Below, one piece after another: positions 1 through 7,943 of a stretch of DNA of 64,000 nucleotides. The notes below the pieces were generated by a model that was not told the origin of the DNA, did not search any database, and was given only the letters and a program-made list of their open reading frames with translations. Source of the DNA: Halomonas binhaiensis (GTDB taxonomy: Bacteria; Pseudomonadota; Gammaproteobacteria; Pseudomonadales; Halomonadaceae). Position 1 is the stretch's first letter. Every line of letters starts with the position of its first letter. Where the stretch lies: positions 3,224,001 to 3,288,000 of the forward strand of contig NZ_CP038437.2 of assembly GCF_008329985.2 (NCBI RefSeq), written 5' to 3'. The position numbers and the translations under genes were made by a program.

Positions 1-1156
1 CAGCGATCAGGTAATGCCAAATGCTCCAGGCTAACGGCAGATGAGTGATTTCCTGGCCCACCACACCGCCGCTGAGCTCAAAGCGAACCATCGACAAGGC
101 AACGCAAAGCGCGAAGCCCAGCAACCAGCCCAGAACCGAACCGGCGACACCGAACATCAGGCCCTCGATCACGAACAGGCGGCGCATGTCTCGCGCCGTG
201 AAACCCAGTGACTTGAGAATGGCGATGTCGCGTGCTTTCTCATGGGTCAGGGTCGAGATGATGTTATAGATGCCAAACCCGGCCACCAGCAGGATGGTGC
301 CGACCACGGTGTACATGATCACATTGCGTATCACCAGAGCCTCGAGCAGCGACTCATTGGCTTCCTGCCAGGACACCGCCTTGTAGCCAACCTGCGCTTC
401 AGCCCGGGCGGCGACGTCGGATGCCATGTCTGGATCGGGCAGGTAGAGGCGAATGTTGTTGATGACATTCGGGCGTTCGCTGAGAATCTGGGCCTTTTTC
501 AACAGTACGTAGCCTTCCCCCTCATCACGCGCCGTGGTGCCAGTGTGAAACAGACCGGTGACCTTGAATGCCCGGGTCTGACCGGTCGAGGACACCAATG
601 TCAGAGTCGTGCCGTAATCGGCTCCCAGTTTATTCGCCAGGCCATCGCCAATGACAATGTTGTTGCCACCACTGAGCAAGGATGAGAAGTCGCCGCGGAT
701 GAAGTCCTCCGCCTTGATGGCTTCTACCTCTGTCTCGGGTTGAGGCTCGATGCCGTAGATCGTGATGCCTTGGTCGCGCCCGGCATACTGCACCACCCCT
801 TGAGTCTCCAGACGCCAGACCAGCTCACCTGGCACCCAGGCGCTCAACTGGGCGCGAATCTGCTCCGGGTTGAGCATCCCGCGGCGATCCTCGAGTGGCC
901 GCAGACCGCGAATGCGGGTGGCGGCAAAGACGTTCTCAACCGGTTGCCGGCGGGCTTCGCGCTGTTCGTCGCTGATCTGCACATGCGGCATGTCATTGAC
1001 CAACTGGTCGATCAAGTCATCCTCACCGCCCTGCATCAATGCGGCCATGGCAATGGAAAAGCCCACTCCCAGCCCTACGCTGAGAATGGCTACCCAAGTC
1101 TGACGTCCACGTCCCAGAACATGCGTGACCGCCAGATCCAGGATCAGGGTGGTCAT
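1..1156 (-). CDS. ABC transporter permease, FtsX/LolC type (3' end outside window)
   Basis: Inner-membrane permease of the MacB/LolC-like (FtsX-fold) class, probably part of an exporter that works with the adjoining periplasmic adaptor. The reading frame starts MTTLILDLAVTHVLGRG, followed at once by a hydrophobic helix (WVAILSVGLGVGFSIAMA) and a long extracytoplasmic domain, which is the usual layout of these permeases; later helices lie toward base 1. The ATG at 1156-1154 overlaps the TGA of the adaptor gene (ATGA), so the two are translationally coupled. The frame is still open at base 1, so the C-terminal end and probably the ATPase gene lie outside the window. Substrate cannot be told from the sequence. 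Confidence 0.85.
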   Translation of the reverse strand, partial: MTTLILDLAVTHVLGRGRQTWVAILSVGLGVGFSIAMAALMQGGEDDLIDQLVNDMPHVQISDEQREARRQPVENVFAATRIRGLRPLEDRRGMLNPEQIRAQLSAWVPGELVWRLETQGVVQYAGRDQGITIYGIEPQPETEVEAIKAEDFIRGDFSSLLSGGNNIVIGDGLANKLGADYGTTLTLVSSTGQTRAFKVTGLFHTGTTARDEGEGYVLLKKAQILSERPNVINNIRLYLPDPDMASDVAARAEAQVGYKAVSWQEANESLLEALVIRNVIMYTVVGTILLVAGFGIYNIISTLTHEKARDIAILKSLGFTARDMRRLFVIEGLMFGVAGSVLGWLLGFALCVALSMVRFELSGGVVGQEITHLPLAWSIWHYLIA

Positions 1157-2184
1157 GCATCATCTCCCTCGGTGATGGTCACCTTGCTGCCATCCTTCAG
1201 TTCCGCAGGCCAAGGCACAATGATCTGGCTGTCTTCTGCCAGCGGTGAGATCACCTCGACACGCTCGGTTCCGCGAATCCCCACTTCCAGGGTACGCCGA
1301 TGGGCTTCGCCCTCCTCCACCACGAACACATCATCCTGGTGAAAGGCCTCTACAGGCAGTAACTGCGCATTTTTCACCACACGCGTGATGATATTGGCTT
1401 CCACCGTCATACCGATACGCAACGGAGAATCGTCAGACAGGCGCAGGTAGACACGATACGTTCTGGCCACCGGATCCCCTTTGGGAGTGATGCGCTCGAC
1501 GTCGGCCTGTATCTGTTGTCCGGGGAAAGCATCGGACTGAATCAGTACCCGCTGACCTACCTCCACCACGGGAATATCCTCTTCATTGACCTCGGCAACG
1601 ACCTCCAGTCCATCTTGCCTGCCAACCCAGAACAGCGCCGTATCTGGGCCGGCAATCTCACCGATATCGCCATCCTGACGCAGTACCTTGCCGGCTTGCG
1701 GTGCACGCAGTACATGGTGATCAAGCAAGGTTCGCTGGGCACTGGCCAGGGCACGGGCACGAAGCGCATCGCTACGTGCCTGATCCAGCGTTTGACGACT
1801 GACAGAACCCTGCCTGGCGAGACGCTCCATGCGTTGCAGGTCATCGTCCGTCTGCTTCACGCGCGCTTCCAGTTCCTCCAGCCGGGCACCTGCCTCACGA
1901 TCATCAAGACGCACCAGCACAGTGCCGGCCTCGACCCACTGGTCCTCGCAGCGGCACAGGTACTCGATCCGGCCCCGCGCAAGCGGAGCCAGCTGGGCCC
2001 ACTCATCGGGCTCGACCACTCCGGTGGCATAGACCACATCCGCCGCATCACCACGTTCCGGCGTCACCGTCGAGACCGGTGTCGGACGCAGCCACCACCA
2101 TACCGCCAGCGCGATGATCACCAGCAGTCCTAACAGCACCAGCACACGAGATATCTGACGTGAGGACGATTGCACGCGGCTCAT
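1153..2184 (-). CDS. HlyD/RND-family periplasmic adaptor subunit
   Basis: Membrane-fusion protein linking an inner-membrane exporter to the outer membrane. From the chosen ATG at 2184 (MSRVQSSSRQ) there is a single N-terminal membrane anchor (VLVLLGLLVIIALAVWWW), then a barrel-sandwich/biotinyl-lipoyl half, a central coiled coil rich in Arg and Glu (about residues 95-155), the second lipoyl half, and beta-barrel and membrane-proximal domains. An in-frame start at 2250 would place 22 residues across the operator described below, so I prefer 2184, which has AAAGG about ten bases upstream. First gene of an operon with the permease; divergent from a TetR gene that is the likely repressor. Confidence 0.85.
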   Translation of the reverse strand: MSRVQSSSRQISRVLVLLGLLVIIALAVWWWLRPTPVSTVTPERGDAADVVYATGVVEPDEWAQLAPLARGRIEYLCRCEDQWVEAGTVLVRLDDREAGARLEELEARVKQTDDDLQRMERLARQGSVSRQTLDQARSDALRARALASAQRTLLDHHVLRAPQAGKVLRQDGDIGEIAGPDTALFWVGRQDGLEVVAEVNEEDIPVVEVGQRVLIQSDAFPGQQIQADVERITPKGDPVARTYRVYLRLSDDSPLRIGMTVEANIITRVVKNAQLLPVEAFHQDDVFVVEEGEAHRRTLEVGIRGTERVEVISPLAEDSQIIVPWPAELKDGSKVTITEGDDA

Positions 2185-2202
2185 TCCCGGGTTACCTTTA
2201 AC

Positions 2203-2241
2203 AGACCGACGGTCGGTCTCATTACAGACCCATGGTCGGTC
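2203..2241. promoter_or_regulatory. Probable TetR operator, two copies
   Basis: Perfect 8+1+8 inverted repeat AGACCGAC-G-GTCGGTCT at 2203-2219, and an imperfect second copy at 2227-2241 (gacccat-g-gtcggtc, five of seven pairs). GACCGAC/GTCGGTC half-sites are typical of TetR-family operators. The position over the promoter suggests repression by the divergent TetR product. Confidence 0.65.
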
Positions 2242-2250
2242 ACTGGTCAA
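2221..2250 (-). promoter_or_regulatory. Sigma-70-like promoter of the exporter operon
   Basis: On the minus strand TTGACC (2250-2245) and TGTAAT (2226-2221) are 18 bases apart and lie 37 bases upstream of the adaptor start codon. The operator copies described next overlap the spacer and follow the -10 box. Confidence 0.55.
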
Positions 2251-2290
2251 GTATTATTCAGGGATTCCTCCAGGAACGCTTCCAAACGCT

Positions 2291-2330
2291 ACGCCTGATG
2301 TCCAGGTACTTACGCTGATGTCCAGGTACT
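2291..2330. repeat. 20-bp tandem duplication in tetR leader
   Basis: Two adjacent copies (2291-2310 and 2311-2330) share the 16-base core ctgatgtccaggtact with a 20-base period. They lie just upstream of the ribosome site of the TetR gene. Confidence 0.8.
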
Positions 2331-2345
2331 ACAGGAAACACCATC

Positions 2346-3065
2346 ATGGCTCGCCAGATAAAAAGCGCAGCACAACGACGCGGGGAACTGCTCGATAGTG
2401 CGCAGGCACTCTTCTTCGAGCATGGTTATGACAACACCACCGTCAATGACCTGATCCAGCACGCGGGGCTTTCCAAGGGGGGCTTCTATCACCATTTTTC
2501 CTCCAAGGAAGAAGTCCTGGAAGCATTGGTAGAACGCCTGGCCAGTGCCAGTATGGAACAGTTGGCTGATGTGCTGGAACATCCGCAGCTGGATGCCCTG
2601 GCCCGGCTCAATGCCTTTCTTTCACGGGCCCGGCAGATGAAGGTAGAACAGGTGCCACATATGCGCGGGCTGTTCGATACCCTGTTCCAACCGGGTAACC
2701 AGGTGCTCTACCACCGTATCAACGCCGCATCCATGGCCGTGGTATGTCCGCTATTGGCACGCATCATCGAGCAAGGCCGCCAGGAAGGTTGTTTCGATGT
2801 GCCAGACGCCCACCTCGCGGCAGAAACCATCCTCCACCTTGGCGCGGCCAGCTATCGCATCGTGGCTCGCGCATTGCACGCAGCAGGCACAGAAGATGCC
2901 TCGAAGGCTGCCGATGAGCTGGAACAGGCGCTGCATTTCCAGGGTATCGTGATTGATCGCATACTTGGCCTGGAGGATGGCAGCGTGAACTATGTCGAAC
3001 ATGGCTTCGCACAGGCTATCGTGCAGGCATTGGCAGCGACGGATCGACAGAAGGATGACTCATGA
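2346..3065 (+). CDS. TetR/AcrR-family transcriptional regulator
   Basis: DNA-binding repressor of 239 residues. The N-terminal 60 residues contain the TetR helix-turn-helix with the typical run TTVNDLIQHAGLSKGGFYHHF; the rest is the variable ligand-binding helical domain. An AGGA site precedes the ATG at 2346. It is divergent from the adaptor/permease operon, with the palindromic operator between them, so it most likely controls that exporter and perhaps itself. Its TGA overlaps the start of the next gene (ATGA at 3062), so both are co-transcribed. The ligand is unknown. Confidence 0.9.
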   Translation: MARQIKSAAQRRGELLDSAQALFFEHGYDNTTVNDLIQHAGLSKGGFYHHFSSKEEVLEALVERLASASMEQLADVLEHPQLDALARLNAFLSRARQMKVEQVPHMRGLFDTLFQPGNQVLYHRINAASMAVVCPLLARIIEQGRQEGCFDVPDAHLAAETILHLGAASYRIVARALHAAGTEDASKAADELEQALHFQGIVIDRILGLEDGSVNYVEHGFAQAIVQALAATDRQKDDS

Positions 3066-3718
3066 ATCCCATCATGCGTAGCGCCCAAGTGTTGTGTGAC
3101 TTTCTGAGCCAAGGCCATGCCACCCTCGCCGACAGCGATATCGTTGTGGCGTGTGGCTCTTATGACCTGCGTGTCTGCGATCACGCCTGTGAACTAGTGA
3201 AACAGGGGCTGGCACCGCGCCTGTTGATCTCCGGCAACACTGGCAACTGGACGCGTTATCTGTGGTCGCAGCCCGAAGCCGAGATATTCGCTCACCGGGC
3301 TCAGCAGAACGGCCTTGCCGAAGAACAGATCATCCTTGAACCCAAGGCCACCAACTTCGCCGAAAACATTGCCTTTGCACGCCAGCTCATGCCTGAAGCA
3401 CGCAGGGTGACCTTCGTCACCAAGCCTTATTCCATTCGCCGAATTCAACAGACGCTACCATTGCAATGGCCCGGGATCGAAGCTGCCGTGAGCGCACCGC
3501 AAATCGCCTTTCCCGATGACGTCTCCAATATCATCGGGGTATTCGGCCTGATCGAGGAAATGGTCGGTGACCTGCACCGCATGCAGGTATATCCCGAGCT
3601 GGGGTTTCAGGCTCCGATCGAGATACCGGAACCTGTCATCAGTGCATGGCAAAGGTTGATCGACGCGGGGTTCGACCGCCATCTGGTGGCTACACACTCT
3701 CCAGCATCCACTCCATGA
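3062..3718 (+). CDS. YdcF/DUF218-family protein (SanA/ElyC-like fold)
   Basis: 218-residue protein of the DUF218 (YdcF) family. Visible family traits are the early IVVACGSYD strand-loop, LLISGNTGNW, the conserved ILEPKATNFAENIAFAR segment and VTFVTKPYSIRR. Members are thought to bind nucleotide-like ligands or act in envelope metabolism; the exact reaction is not established. No signal peptide or membrane helix is evident, unlike SanA/ElyC, so it is probably cytoplasmic. It is translationally coupled to the upstream TetR gene. Its 3' end overlaps the 3' end of the convergent LysR gene by 29 bases. Confidence 0.75.
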   Translation: MNPIMRSAQVLCDFLSQGHATLADSDIVVACGSYDLRVCDHACELVKQGLAPRLLISGNTGNWTRYLWSQPEAEIFAHRAQQNGLAEEQIILEPKATNFAENIAFARQLMPEARRVTFVTKPYSIRRIQQTLPLQWPGIEAAVSAPQIAFPDDVSNIIGVFGLIEEMVGDLHRMQVYPELGFQAPIEIPEPVISAWQRLIDAGFDRHLVATHSPASTP

Positions 3719-4589
3719 AAGCCCGCTTGGCGGCTGCGCCCATGCCAGGACGCGCATCGATCAACCCATATCCCCGTGCGGTCTGCACACTCAATTCAGG
3801 CAAGCCGACCAGGATGCCGTTCTCCAGCATGTCCTCCACCAGGCCGCGCCAGCCAATCGCCACGCCTTGCCCTGCGATCGCTGCTTGAATCAGCAAGGTG
3901 TAGTTGTTGAAGGTCAGCTCAGCGTTCTGGGGGACGCCGGTATACCCCAACAGGCCAAAGTAGCGTGGCCAATCCAGCCAGCGCTGCCCTTGCTCCGCCG
4001 TCAATGTCAGTAGCGGGGCCTGGCTCAGGGACTGAACATCCGTAATGGCACCATGCTGCTGGAGAAAACCAGGGCTACAGAGCGGCAGGACTTCCTCACG
4101 GAACAACAGCGGCACATCACCGGCCAATGTGCCCTCATCACAGAACAGAACGGCCACATCCACATCATGGGTCTGCCAGTCGAGAATGCCCTGGTTGGTG
4201 ACGATCTGCACATCGATATCAGGGTGGCGCTGGCGAAATAACGGCAGACGCGGCATTAGCCAAAAGGCTGCGAAAGAGAAGTCCGTCAGAATGTTCACAT
4301 GTGGATGACGATCGCGCTGACGCAAACGATCGATCGTTCTGTCGATGGTGGTAAAGCCATCCTGGACGCTGGCAAACAACGTCTGCCCCGCATCCGTCAG
4401 CCTCACGCCACGATAGATACGATCGAACAGCACCAGGCCAAGCTGCTCCTCCAGTCCACGAATCTGCTGGCTGACAGCGGACTGCGTGGAGCGCAACTCC
4501 CGGGCCGCTGCGGTGAAACTCAAATGACGTGCTGCCGCCTCAAACACTTTCAGGCTATTCAACGACGTCGTCCTGCCAATCCACGACAT
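3690..4589 (-). CDS. LysR-family regulator, probable choline-sulfate regulator
   Basis: LysR-type activator/repressor of 299 residues: winged helix in the first 60 residues (SLNSLKVFEAAARHLSFTAAA, SAVSQQIRGLEEQLG), then a periplasmic-binding-protein-like effector domain. It is divergent from the choline-sulfatase gene, the standard arrangement of the choline-sulfate regulator, and its sequence start is of the GcvA-like LysR group to which those regulators belong. ATTAG half-sites lie between the two genes, one overlapping its own start codon, which fits autoregulation. The choline-sulfate assignment comes from context, not from a unique motif. Confidence 0.8.
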   Translation of the reverse strand: MSWIGRTTSLNSLKVFEAAARHLSFTAAARELRSTQSAVSQQIRGLEEQLGLVLFDRIYRGVRLTDAGQTLFASVQDGFTTIDRTIDRLRQRDRHPHVNILTDFSFAAFWLMPRLPLFRQRHPDIDVQIVTNQGILDWQTHDVDVAVLFCDEGTLAGDVPLLFREEVLPLCSPGFLQQHGAITDVQSLSQAPLLTLTAEQGQRWLDWPRYFGLLGYTGVPQNAELTFNNYTLLIQAAIAGQGVAIGWRGLVEDMLENGILVGLPELSVQTARGYGLIDARPGMGAAAKRAFMEWMLESV

Positions 4590-4645
4590 TAGCTCACCTA
4601 ATAGAAGACATTAGATTTCAACGAGTTTACAGCATCTGGGATTAG
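4588..4645. promoter_or_regulatory. Candidate LysR binding region (ATTAG/CTAAT half-sites)
   Basis: Half-sites ATTAG 4588-4592, CTAAT 4598-4602, ATTAG 4610-4614 and ATTAG 4641-4645. They form two overlapping inverted repeats (ATTAG-N5-CTAAT and CTAAT-N7-ATTAG) next to the regulator's start codon and upstream of betC. Confidence 0.5.
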
Positions 4646-4757
4646 ACGAGACACTGCAACCAGTCATCACCGTCCATGGCAACATTCCATGGCAGTTGTA
4701 CATGACGTCAATCCATATCGTCGATTCATAGCGACAATTCACAAGACAGGAGGCCCC

Positions 4758-6287
4758 ATGGCGCGCAAGAAGCCCAACATTCTGTTCCTGATGGCCGATC
4801 AGATGGCTGCTTCAGTACTTCCTTTCCATGGTCACCCCTTGGTCAAGACGCCCCATCTTTCACGCCTAGCCAGTGAAGGTGTGGTGTTCGAATCTGCTTA
4901 CTGCAACAGCCCATTGTGCGGGCCATCCCGCTATACCTTGATGGCCGGGCAACTGCCCTCTCGCATCGGCGGCTACGACAATGCCGCCGACTTCGCCGCC
5001 GACACACCGACCTTTGCCCATTATCTGCGTGATGCCGGCTACTACACGGCGCTGTCGGGCAAGATGCACTTCTGTGGCCCCGATCAATTGCATGGCTTCG
5101 AAGAGCGCCTGACCACTGATATCTACCCGGCCGATTACGGTTGGTTTGTCGACTGGGAAAACTTCGACACCCGACCGACCTATTATCACAATATGTCATC
5201 GGTCACTCAGGCAGGACCTTGTGTTCGCTCCAATCAGCTCGACTTCGATGACGAGGTCGCCTTCCGTGCCCGCCGCTTCCTCTACGACTATGCGCGCAAT
5301 GGTGAACAGCGTCCCTTCTGCCTGACGGTATCGCTGACCCATCCTCACGACCCATACACCATTCCGCAGGAATACTGGGACCGTTACGATCATGACGCCA
5401 TCGATATGCCCAAGGTGCCATATTCCCGCGACTTGATGGACCCCCACTCACAGCGCCTGCGTCATGTCTACCAGATCGACGAAGACACCGTCGACGACGC
5501 CCAGATCCGCAATGCCCGCCACGCCTATTACGGCTCCATCAGTTATGTGGATGACCAGATCGGTTCGGTGCTCAAGGTACTGGAAGAAACCGGACTGGCC
5601 GACGACACCATCATCGTGTTCTCCGGGGATCATGGCGACATGCTGGGAGAACGTGGCCTGTGGTACAAGATGAGCTGGTTCGAGAACTCAGCCCGGGTGC
5701 CGATGATCGTCCATGCCCCCAAGCGTTTCGCTCCACGCCGGGTCAAGGAGTCCGTCTCGACCATGGACCTGCTGCCCACCTTTGCCGAGATGGCTGGCGA
5801 CGGCCAGGCACCAGAGTACGCCGTTCCCCTTGATGGCCGCAGCCTGATCCCTCACCTCACCGGCAATGGCGGACATGATGAGGTCATTGGTGAATACCTC
5901 GGGGAAGGTGCCATCGCACCGTTGCTGATGATCCGTCGTGGACGCTACAAGTTCGTCCACTCACAGCCGGACCCGGACCAGTTGTTCGATCTCGAGGCGG
6001 ATCCCCTTGAACTCAATAATCTGGCCAACGACCCTGTGCACCTCGACCTGTGCAAACAGTTCCGCAATGAAGTCAGCGAGCGCTGGAACTACGAGCTCCT
6101 GCATCAGCAGGTACTGGACAGCCAGCGCCGACGCAAACTGGTCTCGCGCGCCCTCATGAAAGGCAAGGTGACAACCTGGGATCACCAGCCCATGTTCGAT
6201 GCCAGTACCCAGTACATGCGCAATACCATTGACCTGGACGATCTCGAACGACGCGCACGCTTCCCGGTACCTTCCGATCCGTCATGA
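4758..6287 (+). CDS. betC: Choline-sulfatase
   Basis: Hydrolyses choline-O-sulfate to choline and sulfate, feeding betaine synthesis and giving sulfur. The 509-residue protein is a formylglycine sulfatase: metal-binding start NILFLMADQM, the C-x-P-x-R motif CGPSR with the nucleophile Cys54, later GKMHFCGPDQLHGFEERL and the FSGDHGDMLGERGLWYKMSWFE block typical of choline sulfatases. The start at 4758 is chosen because AGGAGG is seven bases upstream; an in-frame ATG at 4689 lacks a good site. No signal peptide, so cytoplasmic. It heads an operon with a SulP carrier (ATGA overlap) and a BCCT carrier, divergent from the LysR regulator. Confidence 0.95.
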   Translation: MARKKPNILFLMADQMAASVLPFHGHPLVKTPHLSRLASEGVVFESAYCNSPLCGPSRYTLMAGQLPSRIGGYDNAADFAADTPTFAHYLRDAGYYTALSGKMHFCGPDQLHGFEERLTTDIYPADYGWFVDWENFDTRPTYYHNMSSVTQAGPCVRSNQLDFDDEVAFRARRFLYDYARNGEQRPFCLTVSLTHPHDPYTIPQEYWDRYDHDAIDMPKVPYSRDLMDPHSQRLRHVYQIDEDTVDDAQIRNARHAYYGSISYVDDQIGSVLKVLEETGLADDTIIVFSGDHGDMLGERGLWYKMSWFENSARVPMIVHAPKRFAPRRVKESVSTMDLLPTFAEMAGDGQAPEYAVPLDGRSLIPHLTGNGGHDEVIGEYLGEGAIAPLLMIRRGRYKFVHSQPDPDQLFDLEADPLELNNLANDPVHLDLCKQFRNEVSERWNYELLHQQVLDSQRRRKLVSRALMKGKVTTWDHQPMFDASTQYMRNTIDLDDLERRARFPVPSDPS

Positions 6288-7933
6288 TGAGATCGCCGAC
6301 AGACCTCCACCGGCAATCGGCCAGACTGCAACGCATCCTGCCATTTCTCGGCTGGCTGCCACGGCAGAATGCACGCTCAATGCGCGCCGATGCCATCGCG
6401 GGATTGACCGGTGCGGTACTGGTCGTGCCCCAAGGGGTCGCCTATGCCTTGCTGGCTGGGCTGCCCCCGGTCTATGGCCTGTATACGGCTATCGTGCCGG
6501 TCGTGCTGGCCGCGCTGTTCGGCTCTTCGCGTCATGTGGTCAGCGGACCATCAGCAGCACTGTCAATCGCGTTGTTCGCCACCTTGATGCCCTTCATTGA
6601 GGCACAAGGTGGTGATTTCATCGCGCAGGTGCTGACACTGACATTCTTGACCGGGGCCTTCCAGCTGTTGCTGGGTCTGGCACGACTGGGAGTGCTGGTC
6701 GATCTTGTCTCAAATTCGGTCGTGATGGGGTTTACCGCTGGTGCCGCGCTGATCATCGCCACCAGCCAGCTACCCTATGCGCTGGGGCTGGCACCGATAG
6801 AGAGCAGTGGTTTCCTCGATATCTGGCCGCACATGTTTGCTCAGCTTGGCGATATCCACCCCGATGCCCTTGTGGTCGCCGGGTTCACGCTGGCGACATG
6901 CCTGGCGTTTCAGCGCTGGTTGCCACGTTGGCCTGGCATGCTGCTTTCACTCGTGGCCGCTTCACTGCTGGCTGCCTGGCTCGATCCAGAACATGTCAGC
7001 ATCCAGCGTATTGCTGCAGTGCCTGCAGGCCTGCCACCGCTTTCGTTCCCGGACCTCTCGCTCGACACCGTACGCATGCTGACGCCAGGTGCCATTGCCC
7101 TGGGGCTGCTGGGGCTGGTTCAGACGGCAGCCATCTCACGAGCCTTCGCCGCGCGCACAGGTGAACGGCTGAACCATAATCAGGAGTTCATCGGTCAAGG
7201 GCTATCCAATCTCGGCGGAGCGTTCTGCTCCAGCTATGTCTCATCTGGATCGCTCACGCGTTCGGGGCTCAATGCCAGTGCAGGCGCATGCTCTCCCCTG
7301 GCAGCAGTCCTATCGGCACTCTTCCTGGTACCGATCGTGCTGCTGGCAGCGCCTCTGCTGCACCACATCCCCATGCCAGCCATCGCCGGCCAACTGTTGC
7401 TGATCGCGGCCAGACTGGTCGATCGACACAGCATACGCGAGGTACTGGTTGTCAGCCGTTCAGAAACGGCCGTCTTGCTGATCACCTTCTTCAGTACCCT
7501 GTTGCTGACCCTGGAGTTCGCCATCTATTTCGGTGTGCTGACATCCCTGGTGCTTTACCTGCGCCGCACGACCCGGCCTCCAGTCGTCGAGTGCCCGTTA
7601 TCCTATGCGCCTGTGGCCATACAACAGGTCACGGACGCCTCCAGCAGTAGCGTCATCAGAATCGACGGTTCGTTATTCTTCGGCGCCTGCGAGTCAGTCG
7701 CAAGACGCATCGACCACTTCGACCGCCCCAACCTTGTGATTCTGGCAGCGGGCATCAACTTCATCGACCTGAGCGGCATCCACCTGCTCCAGCGTCAGGC
7801 ACGTCTTTGCCATATCCGAGGAGGCAAGCTGTACCTGGCCTGGCCCAAGCCCGATGTCCTGGCTCGCCTGCAACGAGCCGGCCTCATCGACAACGACTCC
7901 TACCATGAAACGCCCACGGCAATAACAATATGA
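6284..7933 (+). CDS. SulP-family anion transporter with STAS domain
   Basis: Inner-membrane carrier of 549 residues. It has the SulP signature region (DAIAGLTGAVLVVPQGVAYA, then LPPVYGLYTAIVPVV), about twelve hydrophobic helices and a C-terminal STAS domain (about residues 450-545, with VVILAAGINFIDLSGIHLL-type strand-helix). SulP proteins move sulfate or bicarbonate. Overlap with betC (ATG inside the betC stop) links it to choline-sulfate breakdown, which releases sulfate inside the cell, so it may export sulfate or exchange it, or import choline-sulfate; the sequence does not decide between these. Confidence 0.88.
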   Translation: MMRSPTDLHRQSARLQRILPFLGWLPRQNARSMRADAIAGLTGAVLVVPQGVAYALLAGLPPVYGLYTAIVPVVLAALFGSSRHVVSGPSAALSIALFATLMPFIEAQGGDFIAQVLTLTFLTGAFQLLLGLARLGVLVDLVSNSVVMGFTAGAALIIATSQLPYALGLAPIESSGFLDIWPHMFAQLGDIHPDALVVAGFTLATCLAFQRWLPRWPGMLLSLVAASLLAAWLDPEHVSIQRIAAVPAGLPPLSFPDLSLDTVRMLTPGAIALGLLGLVQTAAISRAFAARTGERLNHNQEFIGQGLSNLGGAFCSSYVSSGSLTRSGLNASAGACSPLAAVLSALFLVPIVLLAAPLLHHIPMPAIAGQLLLIAARLVDRHSIREVLVVSRSETAVLLITFFSTLLLTLEFAIYFGVLTSLVLYLRRTTRPPVVECPLSYAPVAIQQVTDASSSSVIRIDGSLFFGACESVARRIDHFDRPNLVILAAGINFIDLSGIHLLQRQARLCHIRGGKLYLAWPKPDVLARLQRAGLIDNDSYHETPTAITI

Positions 7934-7943
7934 GAGGCGCCCC

